From Panorpa germanica (taxonomy: Eukaryota; Arthropoda; Insecta; Mecoptera; Panorpidae), in the NCBI GenBank assembly GCA_963678705.1, contig OY783213.1:16248451-16312450 (forward strand): DNA of 64,000 bases, in the 5' to 3' direction. The stretch's first letter is position 1, and each line of letters starts with the position of its first letter. The position numbers and the translations under genes are program-made. Under the pieces are notes generated by a model that saw only the letters and a list, made by a program, of their open reading frames with translations, searched no databases and was not told where the DNA came from. This document shows positions 1 through 11,520 of this stretch, one piece after another.

Positions 1-516
1 TATAATTACTATTTGGATGATGAAAGTGTCCAGAAACGAGCAAGCCAAATCGATAACACAAAAATTCCACGTGCCATTAGTTTATTTTTACCGATTCCTC
101 AAGAAAGAACATGTGACGATGCTGAAATACCGTACAAATATTGCACTTGTGACCAAAATACAACAAAGTATATAAATGCTGCATTTAATAGGTATTTAGC
201 GGATCAAGTAGTTCAGTGGATTAACTTGAAAATAAAAGAACATCCGCAATGTAGTTTGGTTTATTTCAGTAAAGTAGTATATGCCACTCTCGAAAACCCA
301 CTGTTTTTCAACAACGTTGATAATTTGGTTAATGATTGGCGTCTTGTAATTAAGACAAATCATGGATCAATGACTTTTGTGGCTTCAGGGACAATTATCA
401 ACAAAAAGAAAACCATTGTGAAAACCGTAACATCTATTTCCACGTATCGGCATCGTAGCGAATGTGTTGATATCGATGATATCAAGCCATTCTGTAATTG
501 TAAACCGGAGTGGTAA
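1..516 (+). CDS. DUF229-family protein, C-terminal part (gene cut by the window edge)
   Basis: The frame is open from the first base and encodes the last 171 residues of a protein ending in TAA. The segment around FLPIPQERTCDDAEIP and the following YCTC, then a beta-rich tail closing with FCNCKPEW, matches how DUF229 (Pfam PF02995) proteins end. That family is large in insects and nematodes and has an alkaline-phosphatase/sulfatase-like fold in its N-terminal half, which lies left of the window. Six cysteines, with the paired CTC and CNC motifs, suggest an extracellular or luminal domain. No signal peptide can be judged because the 5' end is missing. An AATAAA hexamer lies about 290 bp after the stop. 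The family call rests on motif memory, not on a search; biochemical function is unknown. Confidence 0.78.
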   Translation, partial: YNYYLDDESVQKRASQIDNTKIPRAISLFLPIPQERTCDDAEIPYKYCTCDQNTTKYINAAFNRYLADQVVQWINLKIKEHPQCSLVYFSKVVYATLENPLFFNNVDNLVNDWRLVIKTNHGSMTFVASGTIINKKKTIVKTVTSISTYRHRSECVDIDDIKPFCNCKPEW

Positions 517-805
517 GGCTGGTAGATTAAATGAACAGTTGTTTGTTAATTGTCTTTAAAAATGATCTTACTTAGTCTTATAAGTGGGAAGTTTATTAAA
601 ATGAATTGCTTTTTTTATGCTAGACTTATTATTCTCTAGACGTAGACGTAGATTCTTTTCAGTATCGATGCATCGGTTTTGAACTTAGAGCATAGAACGT
701 AGAATAGTCTACGATTCCTATAGATTAAAAGTGTGTCCAAAATGTTTGCGAGAGAGAAAGGTATATGTTCCTATTTGTTCTGTAACAGTTGTCAAAGTTT
801 TGAAT

Positions 806-811
806 AATAAA
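806..811 (+). promoter_or_regulatory. Candidate polyadenylation signal for the DUF229 gene
   Basis: The first AATAAA found after the stop codon of the DUF229 gene, about 290 bp downstream. AATAAA is frequent by chance in DNA this AT-rich, so the assignment rests on position only. Confidence 0.4.
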
Positions 812-1932
812 ATTAATATTGTTCCAAAATTTTGAGATTTTAATTATGACGGAGCCTACTCAGACGAGCGAACTTATTGAAATGATAGATTGAGTTTCGT
901 GGTTAATTTTTAAATTTACAAATCACGGAATTAAATCGAAGAAAACGCAGACGATGGTCAACTGGAAAGAAACGAAAGAATACAACGTTGTGTCGAACAT
1001 TTCAAGTCATGAGCACAAACATACGCAGGCTAAGAAAACCTGTGCCTTATGTTAAATTAAACTTAAGAAATAAGTAAATACAATAAGGAAATAGTATAAG
1101 TATTTAAGAATAATATTTATTCCCCAATTTCAAGATTCTTAAATGATTCGTCGTTTAATTGCTACTAAAAATACAATTAAGTTTTATTCTATTACTTAAA
1201 ATGATCTTAATTTTAACTTAATGTTTACATAACGCAAGAAATTTATTTATCTTTAGTAAAGTATAGTACTAAAACTAACTGTATTTATACGCAATCTACA
1301 GCCGGCGCCTATTTCCAAACACAGAGAACACACAGTTATAGGTTTGCAGACGTTACTTGATTCTTGATAGTCACCATTTTTCTTATCAGGATTTATAATC
1401 ATTTTTAAATCTGGTAACAAAGTAAATAGAATTCTGTAACTTTATTTCTGAGAATTATTTTTATATTTACACTTTATACATGTTTTTATTATGCATGTTC
1501 ATGCATGTGTTTTATGGTGGTTGCTATGGACTACTGGCTTTTATTAATTTTATGCTTATTCATATGTAAATATAAATATTGCACGGTGAATAGTGTTTCA
1601 TATTGAAATTAATTTTATTTTGTATTGAATATCATTTATCATGAATTACAGAGGCGGATTGTATTACAGTGAATAGATTTAAAAGCCCCAAAGAACACTC
1701 GTTGTGCACAATGTTGCGCTCGTCCCTGATTCAAGCATGTTCCTGGTTACTAATACACTCTCACATTTTACTTAAAATCATTTTTAAATATAAATAATAA
1801 AAGTAACTTTTATATTTGTGCGATAAATATTTGTTATTATTAAACCAGCAAAAATAGGGATTCTTTTTAGCTTTGACGTATTTTTTATCAGCAGAAGAAT
1901 TTATTTTTTTATTTTCTCCGCTAGTACATTTA

Positions 1933-2010
1933 AAGTATCATTCCCACTCACTGTTTTGATATTTAATTTACTATTTTTATCTAGATTTCAAGTTTTCAGA
2001 ATAGGCAGAA
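1933..2010 (+). repeat. Short piece of dispersed CATTCCCACTCACT repeat
   Basis: Starts with the shared end AAGTATCATTCCCACTCACT and closes with a TCTAGATTTC..AGAATAGGC module. The same module is found, reversed, at the right end of the longest copy (55032-55503). The middle is missing, so this is either an internally deleted copy or two adjacent fragments. Confidence 0.5.
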
Positions 2011-4272
2011 TAAGGGTAATACTTTTAATTTAGCAAAATCTAAACATAAAAGCTACTAATTAATTTTGTTATAGTGTGAAATCCAATTGCGTGATTACTA
2101 CGTCTTATCTGTTTTATTTTATCAAATACAATTTGTATAGATAATTATTAATAGAGAAATACGCTTCTGACGCTTGTTCAAATTCAAATTTAATTAAGTA
2201 ATATTTTTTAAACAATTTCGTTCACTAGTTTTAATTTATTTGAAAAAGTAAATGGAAAGAAGTCTTTGAAATGAATTAAATTTTATCTTCAAAACAAGAA
2301 AACCAAAGAGAATAAAATTGTTTAATAAAAATTAATTAATTAAAAGTACTTGCGCCCAAATTTTGATAAACCAGCATACTTAATTAAATATTACCTATCA
2401 AATCCCGCAGTCGGATCTTAGAATATTACAAATATATCGCGCAATTTTAAAGTTTATTATTTAAATACTTCTGTCCTTCATACAACTCTGTTAAAACATT
2501 TTATACACGTTGCATTTTATGCGTTGATTTTTATGCAACGAGTTACCTGTAGTACCAGTCAAGGTTACTGCAATTCGTTACAAGATATACTTCATTTAAA
2601 ATTCCCGCCAAAAGATTATTTTTTATTATTTGCAATTATCGCGAAGCATATGAAATGAAATGTCTCTTGCCTTACTTGGATTTGTTTTTTTTTTCTTCTA
2701 TAATACTCGTTTCAGATAGCATCTTAAATCTCGATCTCTCAAAGCAAAACGAATACCTGTTGGCTTGTATTTTGTAAAGACGCTAACTGGTCAGGTAATT
2801 CTTGGCTGGGTTGGAGTATAATACCAGACCACAACAACGTGCTAGTCCAAGAGCTGTCGAACCATATATTCCCCTCCTCCTTTATTTACAATAATATTTA
2901 GCCAATATACTAAATTAATTATAGGATTTGACTCAATTATACTTTATATGCAAATACTCTTAAATTTGAAACGAATATGTAAATTAAAATGAAAGATATC
3001 ACAGCACCTGAGTAGAATTTTACTTTAGCAAGGATCCCCATGAGGCACTTGTCAGGCACGCCTAACTTAATGATAAGGTACAGAAGGTAACGAGGCAGCC
3101 TCACAAGTCAGGACAACTCTAGTGTAAAATATATTAATATAATTAAAAATAAAATTTTATCTACATGGAACTGTTCTAACTAAAGCTGAGTCTTTCGCTT
3201 CTACATTGAGCTTGGGTTGCGCAAACGAGACTTGCATACCAAGTTATACAAGTTTCAACCTTGCACTTCAAGACAATTTTCTACTTGTGTAGATAAGCAC
3301 ATATATTGCGAGCTCTCCGTCTAGAAAGAAGACAAGTATTCAGGTATTGAGGTACTAAAGCTGGACGCAACGCGCACACTCTCTCCGTAACTACCCATTA
3401 CACACGGTTGTCCGTTGAGAATGTAAAATAAAACAATAAAATCCATTCAGTGTAATGTTAAATGGTTTTAAAGCAAGGCAGCCAACTGAACCGAAGCAAG
3501 TAAAACAGCTTGAGTGCGTCAACAAAACAGTTTTGTACACAAAAAATATTTTATCAACTTCATGATAGTAATACAGCGGCATGCAATGTATATATTGCAA
3601 TATAATAACTCGTTCTCATCCTAGACGTAATCAAATTCAGAGAAATCTAAAGCAGAGTATCATCGACTACTATTTATATGGAAATAAAGTTTACGTTTTA
3701 TATAGTAAATCCGGTAAACACACTTACGCGTATTTAAGGTTTATTTAATATTTAAAAAAATATGATTTAAAAAACACAAAACATAGTCAAGTTTAAAAGT
3801 CGTTTCAGAGAGAAATGTTATATCAGTGGAAACGGTCCTTAACAATATAAGAACTGCAGATTAAACAATAGAAACGATCCTTATTATTCAAATTTCATAC
3901 AATTCATTTCATATCTCAAGAAAACATTAGCTGTGTGTGCCCTACATATTATAATTTATTCATTTGATCCTTCTATAGAAATCTTTGTAAGAACTTTGAT
4001 ATACGTAATTTAATTCATAACTATATAAGTGAGTTAGTTAGTTCTAAAACGAAAATTATAATCATTGCAGTTGTTTGTACAAATTACCGCATGTGTGGTA
4101 GCGGTGCTGTCATAGGAAAACTTCTCCTTTAGTGCTTTATTTTGTGTAACTTTAATGTAATTTTGAACTTGTGAATTCAAATTACTGTATTTAATATAAT
4201 TTATTTATTTCTTCAAATTTCAAAAACTGAAACTTACATTTTTCGTTAAAACCTTAAACTAACACTAAAACT

Positions 4273-4298
4273 CAGTGAGTGGGAATGGGGCTTTATAT
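4273..4298 (-). repeat. End fragment of dispersed CATTCCCACTCACT repeat
   Basis: Contains CAGTGAGTGGGAATG, the reverse complement of the conserved end of this family. Flanking DNA cannot be aligned further by eye, so only the terminal ~25 bp are claimed. Confidence 0.35.
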
Positions 4299-4383
4299 AA
4301 TTCAAGTTCTAAATATATTTTTTTTTCTAAAACAGGTTGAAGTAATTCGTTTGAAATGTGAAAGCTTCTGACGTATTAAGTTG

Positions 4384-4480
4384 CATGTCGCACTAGTGTG
4401 GACGTATTGTACAACTTCTTCCAACAAATGTTGGATGTCACATATTTAAGTCGCACCAGTGTGTACGACACATAAGAGAT
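4384..4480. repeat. Two spaced copies of a GTCGCAC(T/C)AGTGTG motif
   Basis: GTCGCACTAGTGTGGACG (about 4388) and GTCGCACCAGTGTGTACG (about 4452) lie roughly 64 bp apart in the same orientation, with TTGTACAACTTCTTCC between them. The arrangement resembles subterminal repeats of a degraded non-autonomous DNA transposon, but no terminal inverted repeats or target duplication were found. Confidence 0.3.
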
Positions 4481-5056
4481 AATGTGACATTGACGGACGC
4501 AGTTACGCAGTACAACTAAGTAGAACTTCTCAAAACAAATCATTCAAAGTTAGATATTTACAAGACGAGGAGTCCAACGAGTACGCGTAGGGTGTACGCG
4601 GAGGCGAAGGTTTGTCTGTATTTCCGTCTACTACGAATAGACATCGTTGAAATATAGAGTGTATAAATATCCGCTGTTTAAACTGTCTATATTTACAATG
4701 TGTAGGTGTTAAAAACATTATAATGGGGTGATAATTAGACTGTATCAAACCGCTTCTTAATACTACAGCATACAATATATAAATGGCTGTATGAATCATA
4801 TTGACAGAAAGAATTAAATATGTTCAAACATATAAATGTCGGCTAATAACTTTATAGACAAGTCAATAATATAGAACTCTCTAAAAGGAAATGTTGACCA
4901 AGCTATTAGGTGTAAGACAAGACGGGTTTCTTACCTACTGAATATATTAAAGTATAAATAATAATGTGTTATACATATTGTAAATATGTAAAGACAGGAA
5001 AATTAATTTGATTAAAGGGGATCGTAGGCAATCTGCAATAAAATTCTTTTATGTCT

Positions 5057-5220
5057 GAACGGAGTGATAGAGGTAAAAGGCAGAAGAGGGAAAATGAAGT
5101 CTGAAAGGAATAGTGCAAAGATAATAGACGGTTTGTCGAGAGGGGACAAGGAAAGCATGAGGTGAGAGACGGAGCTACAGGCAAAAAGGAAGGAGAGCAG
5201 GAAACGGTCAGGAACGGAAA
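5057..5220 (+). other. Purine-rich tract
   Basis: The + strand is strongly enriched in A and G for about 160 bp and contains no long simple repeat. Frames through it carry no recognisable domain. Comparable tracts occur at about 6003-6260 and 9379-9585, all purine-rich on the same strand. Confidence 0.5.
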
Positions 5221-8200
5221 GCTTTATTACCTTTATTAACTTTCGATTAAAAGTGCTAATATAAACAAAGGGATATACAAGTTTTTTAATTATTTTACTC
5301 AATAACACCTCTCTGAGTGTAATGTTGATTTTGAGTTGATCACCAATGAGACGTACCCCTTAATGAAATTCAACAAATTTGTTCTTTAGTTACACTAAAA
5401 ATGTATTTTCAAAATTAGCAAAGTTATGTCAAATTAATGAATAATCCTTTATAACTAGGTTGATGTAAATTTTGTTTATTACTAAATTAAACAATCATGA
5501 GAAGTATGCTGCATTTAATAACAACCGTTACATTCATAATTCAATGGTAAATAAAGTGGAAACATAATGTTTAATTATATTAATTAACATTTGCGTTGTT
5601 ATGTTATTAAAGCAATTTAGAATTACACACAAAAAAGTTAATTGGCATGGCCATCAAAAATATTCGGCCTTCAGATCTGTCCTACAAGTATAATTTTGTT
5701 CTAGTTGTTGCAAGGCTCTGATGAGGATTTTGTCAGGCATGCCTTATAATGTAGCTTAGTTGGGAAATCCTTATGAGCAGGTTACTATGACCCAGTGATT
5801 GGATGCGCAAGCTTCATGGAAACCCGATTAAGAATCTATCGAGTAACTCCTGATCAAGTCAATCTTTGAACTATCCGATCGGGCCTTATATGTTACACTA
5901 GTTAAACAAGCGTTAGAACCCTGTTGTGCAAACCCTATTAACGCATTCTTTTACAATGTCTGATCGGGACGTCATCTGTGAAGCCCTGATTACATCGATG
6001 ACGATCTTTCAAACAGAGAATAATAAGATCGTGGACAAGAAACGAAAGTGACCGAAAAAACAAGAGGTTAGATTAAACTACTGGAAAATGTGGGTGGAAA
6101 AATTGTAAGGAGATGGTACGACAAACAAAAATTAAAAGAGAAATTTATCAGATAAGTAAAAATCACAGAAATAATAAAAGAGTAGAACATAAGAAATGAC
6201 AGACAGGAAAATAATATGATTAGACCAGGATTATGATAGGAAAAAATGAAGTAATTTTAAGATTAATTAAAAAGCAGCTCTATCCAGATTGGAACAATTT
6301 TTTGCGACTAAATATGTTATGGTTATTGTTCCACACAGTATGAGTATTTTTAATTACTGCAATCAATGTGCAGCTGTGAATTTTGCTTAATATATAACTA
6401 CAGTACATATTGTTGCAACATCCCCGTTCTCGGCCTTTCCTGCTGCCACAAATATCAATTGTAATTCTCTTTGTGGTAATTTCCCAATGGAATTACCCCA
6501 AGCTATGCATATATGAAGCTAATCATTGCAATTGCCATCAATCATTCACATTTCGATAATTGTATTATTTCAAGCCGCACTTCAACAATGAAGTAACGAC
6601 CGTTCCAATGGACTCCATGCGCAGAATCCTTTGCATCCATAAAGATGACTCACACGTATTGAGTAAATCAAGACGGATATTAATGCAGCATCCCACGACA
6701 CTCGGTACATGGCACAACAAGGCTTGTTGCTCTTGCTGCAGCTTTATTGTCCTTTGTCTTAAAATTGCATATAAATCCGCTGACTCAATACAAAACATGT
6801 AAAAATAAATTACAACATGACTTCTTATGTATAATTCATTATTATTATACACCCAATGCTTGTCAAATTAAAATTTGATTTAAAACTTGTATTGTATAAT
6901 CAGAATCTAATCACATCAATATGCAGTTGCAAGATCGTCCAGTTCGTTAGTGAGGTATCTTGAGACAATGCACTTTTATTTTCAAATCTTTCGATTTTTG
7001 TGTGGGTATACGTATGCAAAGATTTTGAATATTTCACGCTGGAACTATACACACAAGAAGTGAAGACAACAACAAGTGACAATGGCAGCGCACGTTCGGG
7101 AAACTCCTTTCTCTAACCAGTCTAAAGTTTACAAATGTCATTTCAAAATTAACGAAGAAAAAATGCTTTCACCCTGCAACGCTTAACTTCAACTGTCTGG
7201 CAGTTAACAAGTATCACGTGTTACTAGTTAGGTTGTTCCCATTACTTGAACCCTTTAATGTGAACTTCATTTTGAAAGTTAACTAGACTAATTTATCGTC
7301 ATAACTCAAGCAATGTCCCACATGCACCGAGTTCAAATACAAACAACTTATTTAATGATATGCATGAATATTTTTATTTATTATGACCTACTATAAAATA
7401 AGCACGAAGAAACTCTCATCAATTTAATCAATTACACATGACATTATATTAATAATAATAGTAATAAATCAATTGCCTTCAAATATTCTACAAGTGGCCC
7501 AGAATGCAATGTGCGCTTTATATATACGAGTTTAGCCGAGTCATGCGCTAATCAATTTGTTTAATAAACGAACACGTGCTCTACTAAATTACTGTCTTCT
7601 TGATGGTACAGTTTTATAAATAAATAAATAAATACCTCTTCGTGTACCTGTAGAGAAATAACTCATATTAGACTTCATGTATGTAGGTCTAATAATATAC
7701 CTGCCTAGGTGTATGCACGTGTACATATTTTATTATACGAGAATGTGCACAAAATATGATGCATTCAGAATAGCTGTATTGTAGGAAGCTGTATATTTCA
7801 AAAGGACGAAGGAAATTTGATCGAAAATTGTATTAATATTCCAGCAAACCGAATTTTGAAAAGATGAATACCCATTAGGCCAGTACGTGTTATAGCTTGC
7901 ATTTATTTGAGTGCATCTTTCTTCAACAGGAGAAGCTTTCTTGAAGCTATGAAACAAAATGCAGCAGTTTTAATGATAGAGCAGAGTAGAAGATTTCCAG
8001 CACTGTTCTAAACAATGGAAAACTCACATGGAGCTATCTAAAGATAGAGTAGTGGTTTATATTGAACGGGATAGTAATTAAATATGTTCAAATTTAAAAT
8101 AGAAAGTTTTACAGTATCTGTCTGGTTATTTTATATCCACATTTAGTATATTTATTTAAACTTATTTAAATTTCGATTGCAAATAAATGTACAAAGTACC

Positions 8201-11038
8201 ATTTCTTTCAGATAGTTATTCGGTCGTTTGAGGGTCAACCTGAATCGGAATTCTTTCTACAGGCAATTGAACAGGTTGTTCCACCACTGTTGCAAACTTA
8301 CATGATAATACAATTTCCTCCATCTCTCCGCAGACACGTTCCGCGATAATTCCTCCATTCGGCTGCAGTCGAACCGCTATACCGACGATAGTAGAACATA
8401 CTATATATCGTAGAACAGGTATTTGAACCTGTCAAGAAAGTAGTATAACGAGTACACAGCTACGTTTAAATTGTCTGCGCGAATAATTTCAAGTGTTTCA
8501 TGTAGAAAACGACTGGTACCTGTAATTTAATCTCTCGTTTTATCGAACACCGCCTGCAGGAATTTGCTGATATGATAAAAATCCTCACACTAATAAACAA
8601 AGCTATGCGATTATATTTTACCGTGTTTTATTTTGTAGATTCGTTTATTTCTAGAAAATCACGTTTTATAATATAAACAGTTTATTTTGAAAGTGGAGCA
8701 AGTTCAGTTTTGAAAACAATTAAAGCGCTAAACTCAATAGCTAATTTAAGATTTATTTTTGCTTATAACTTGTTTATTATAAAAGTTATAACAAATTGTA
8801 ATTATTAAGAGTTGTAAATGATAATATTATCTATAAAAACACATATTACAATAATTATAATATTATTACTATTACTATTAATAATACATCAAAATCTATT
8901 GATTGAAGCATACGGTCTGTATCCCAAAAATCTCACGAGACAGAAAAATACATTTATTCTTTACTACCTGCTATATTTTTATAATAATAATAACTTTCTA
9001 ATTTTAAACTTAATTATAACTCCTAGATTTGGACCACCCAAGATGTGTATACCTAAAGGTTAGGACGATCAATTTTTTTTAGAAATATAAACAATTAAAT
9101 AGGGTTTTGAATCTTTAATTGAGGTAAGAGGTAGAGATTAACCATAATTTAAAAAATAAGGTAAAAGTATTGTAATGAAAAAAAAATTAATATTACCAAT
9201 TATTATCGAAAATGAACAGACACTTTCTAAAATTAATATTGCTTATATTATTATTTAAAATCTCAGGTCAATAATTGACGTCATATTTGTTAAATTGATT
9301 TAAATCTTATCATTATTGTTACCGATGCGCCTATAGAATGTTTATGTTTATATATCCAAAGACAATCTTACTAAGTCAGACAAGCATATCTTAAAAGAAG
9401 AGGCAGAAAAAAAGTAAAGAAGAAGAGTGAAGGTAGGTGAGACAGAAAGAAGCATGTGGATGTGGAAGACGTTAGACAAGGAGAAAAATAAAATGAGAAA
9501 AAGAGGAAGAAAATGTCGACTGATAAAAAAATAAGAGGCACACAGTACATGAGAAGAAATTAGTTAAGAAAAAGAATTAGTTTTTAATGTAACTTCAAAT
9601 AATTTTATTTTATATTAGTCTTAGCTTGTTATTTATATTTAAATATCAGCGCCGTAAATTGTAACGTCGCTACCCGTAAAATTCACTCTGCGATTTCTGT
9701 ATAGCAGCGCCACTTCCTATTATTATTATGATTACTATCCTAAGACTTTGTTTATATTTTAAACTGATGCAATAACCCATTAATTAGACAAGATTAAGCA
9801 ATACAAATTAATGATCACTCTTATCTCTTGGCCTATAGATCTTAGAATTAATTACAACGATAAAGATTAAAAACAATGATAAAATAATTTACAAAAACTA
9901 ATATAATATTTAAATCTAAATTATGGAAAATGTAAAAAGTGACCTATTACTTGTAAGTTACTTATAGCTGACTGTGTGGTAACAAAAACTTTTTATATAA
10001 TACATAGAATATATATTATATATAATGACGTGCTAATAGTGACGTCACTACACTCTCAATTCCAGAGATGTCATAAATTGATAACTTTTTATAGCATAAG
10101 CAATTTGCATGTAAAAAATCAATATTACGAATATGGTATATCCAATCATAAGAAGGTGATTCACAACCCTATTGTGACTTAGCTGTAAAAAAAAACCTAT
10201 TAAAACGTTTTCTGATAACCCATACGTCTGAAATAAATAAGACCGGATCCTCAGGGTTTAAAAATTATATGAAATTTTCCTTATGAGTATATAAAATGAG
10301 AGCACCGATTTAGAATCGTTTCATATAAAACACTTTAATACAACTCTTATAGATATCCAAGGTATTTGTTTCAAATGAGATGATACTAAATCCGCCGTTG
10401 TTATTGGGACACCCGTTATTACAAAACATATTTCATAATACTGTTTAGTATATTTATTGCTTTGAATATACCCATAATGCCCTGTTTAATATGCTTAATT
10501 GACATTAATAGCAATTTAGATCCACTTTAAAACTATTATTAAATCCATAAAGATAACATGGCACATATTCATGGTTTTTTGCTGATAATCGTTTTGTATT
10601 TTCATAATAATTATATAGTTATACCTTCCTTATGTGTTTTTGTTAACTTTTTAATTCACGTATTAAACTGTTACGCTGATAGAATTTGTTAAACCATTAC
10701 CTAATATCATTTATATAATTATCGCCGATTATAAAAAGTGATCATGTTTTTTTTGTTTTGTTTTTTTTAACAAAACATATGGTATATTAAATTTTTTAAC
10801 ATTTTCTACTTCTATTACTTAATTTTACGATTAACGAAATTAATGTCTCGAAATAAACGCGGTGTAATGCGTACAGCACGATGTTTTTTATTTAATATTA
10901 ATTATCTGAGTAGAAAGTATTTGTATGGCATTCTAAAAACATCAACTTTAGCAAGATTTAGTTTGTACTTTGATTTAGAAATATTATATTTCGCATTAAT
11001 TGTAATACAATAATTATGTATTTTGTAGATATAGATAG

Positions 11039-11220
11039 TATAGTTCAAATCACAAGAGATCAGAGTTAGTTCATGCTTAAAAGAGGTTATAACACTTGAA
11101 TATATCAACTACAATCATGAATTTTATCTTGTTCATTCCTATATACATTATAAAACAATGTGTGAAACAATGCTTGTATTAAGGACGCGTTACTGCCGAA
11201 CTTTCCTAATTTAAAGTATA
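11039..11220. mobile_element. MITE with TA-flanked ~35-bp terminal inverted repeats, copy 1
   Basis: The left end TATAGTTCAAATCACAAGAG and the right end ..AACTTTCCTAATTTAAAGTATA are diverged inverted repeats of the ends seen at 31096-31312. The internal part has the same layout as copies 2 and 3, including a ..CGCGTTACTGCCG.. segment before the right end. It has no coding capacity. The TA at both outer ends suggests the Tc1/mariner superfamily, by inference. Confidence 0.6.
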
Positions 11221-11300
11221 CATACATTTGCTAAGTTATGCCATTGCCAGTCAAGGAAAAAATTTATTTCATATGCGGGAATCGAATTCAAACCCAATTA

Positions 11301-11520
11301 TATAGTTAAAATTATGAGAGTGCGCCAGTGACTCTCACTTAAAAGAAGTTATAAGAGCCTTCTGGTAAATCTACGTTACGATGTTCATTTTATCTCATTC
11401 GTTCTTATATACATTATTAAAAAATTAGTGGAACAGTTCTTCTCCATTGCATCGTAAATTTATACGACACAACTTTTTTTAAAGATGAGTTACAGTCGAT
11501 CTCTCGTAATTTGAACTATA
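11301..11520. mobile_element. MITE with TA-flanked ~35-bp terminal inverted repeats, copy 2
   Basis: The left end TATAGTTAAAATTATGAGAG and the right end CTCTCGTAATTTGAACTATA are inverted repeats of each other. The left arm continues as GTGCGCCAGTGACTC. Copies 1 and 2 are only about 80 bp apart, either nested insertion in a preferred site or local duplication. Non-coding. Confidence 0.68.

Larger units (their letters stand above)
812..11038. other. Gene-free AT-rich stretch
   Basis: No coding exon can be supported here. Frames of 60-98 codons occur on both strands but lack recognisable domains, codon bias or splice context. The stretch holds two short pieces of the CATTCCCACTCACT repeat (1933 and 4273), a pair of CACTAGTG-type motifs near 4391-4470, three purine-rich tracts on the + strand (about 5057-5220, 6003-6260, 9379-9585), and a slightly more GC-rich block at 6420-6770. 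Otherwise nothing is seen. Confidence 0.6.

Noticed and set aside
5012-5308. 98-codon frame on the - strand rich in Leu, Phe and Ser
   Set aside because: It is the complement of a purine-rich tract; the composition alone gives a long hydrophobic frame, and no splice sites or domain support it.
6560-6852. Opposite-strand frames of 80 and 95 codons over the same block
   Set aside because: Both strands are open at once and neither peptide shows a domain; kept only as a possible conserved non-coding block.
8818-9063. 81-codon hydrophobic frame on +
   Set aside because: The Ile/Leu-rich start comes from ATT/ATA runs in AT-rich DNA; there is no plausible continuation or domain.
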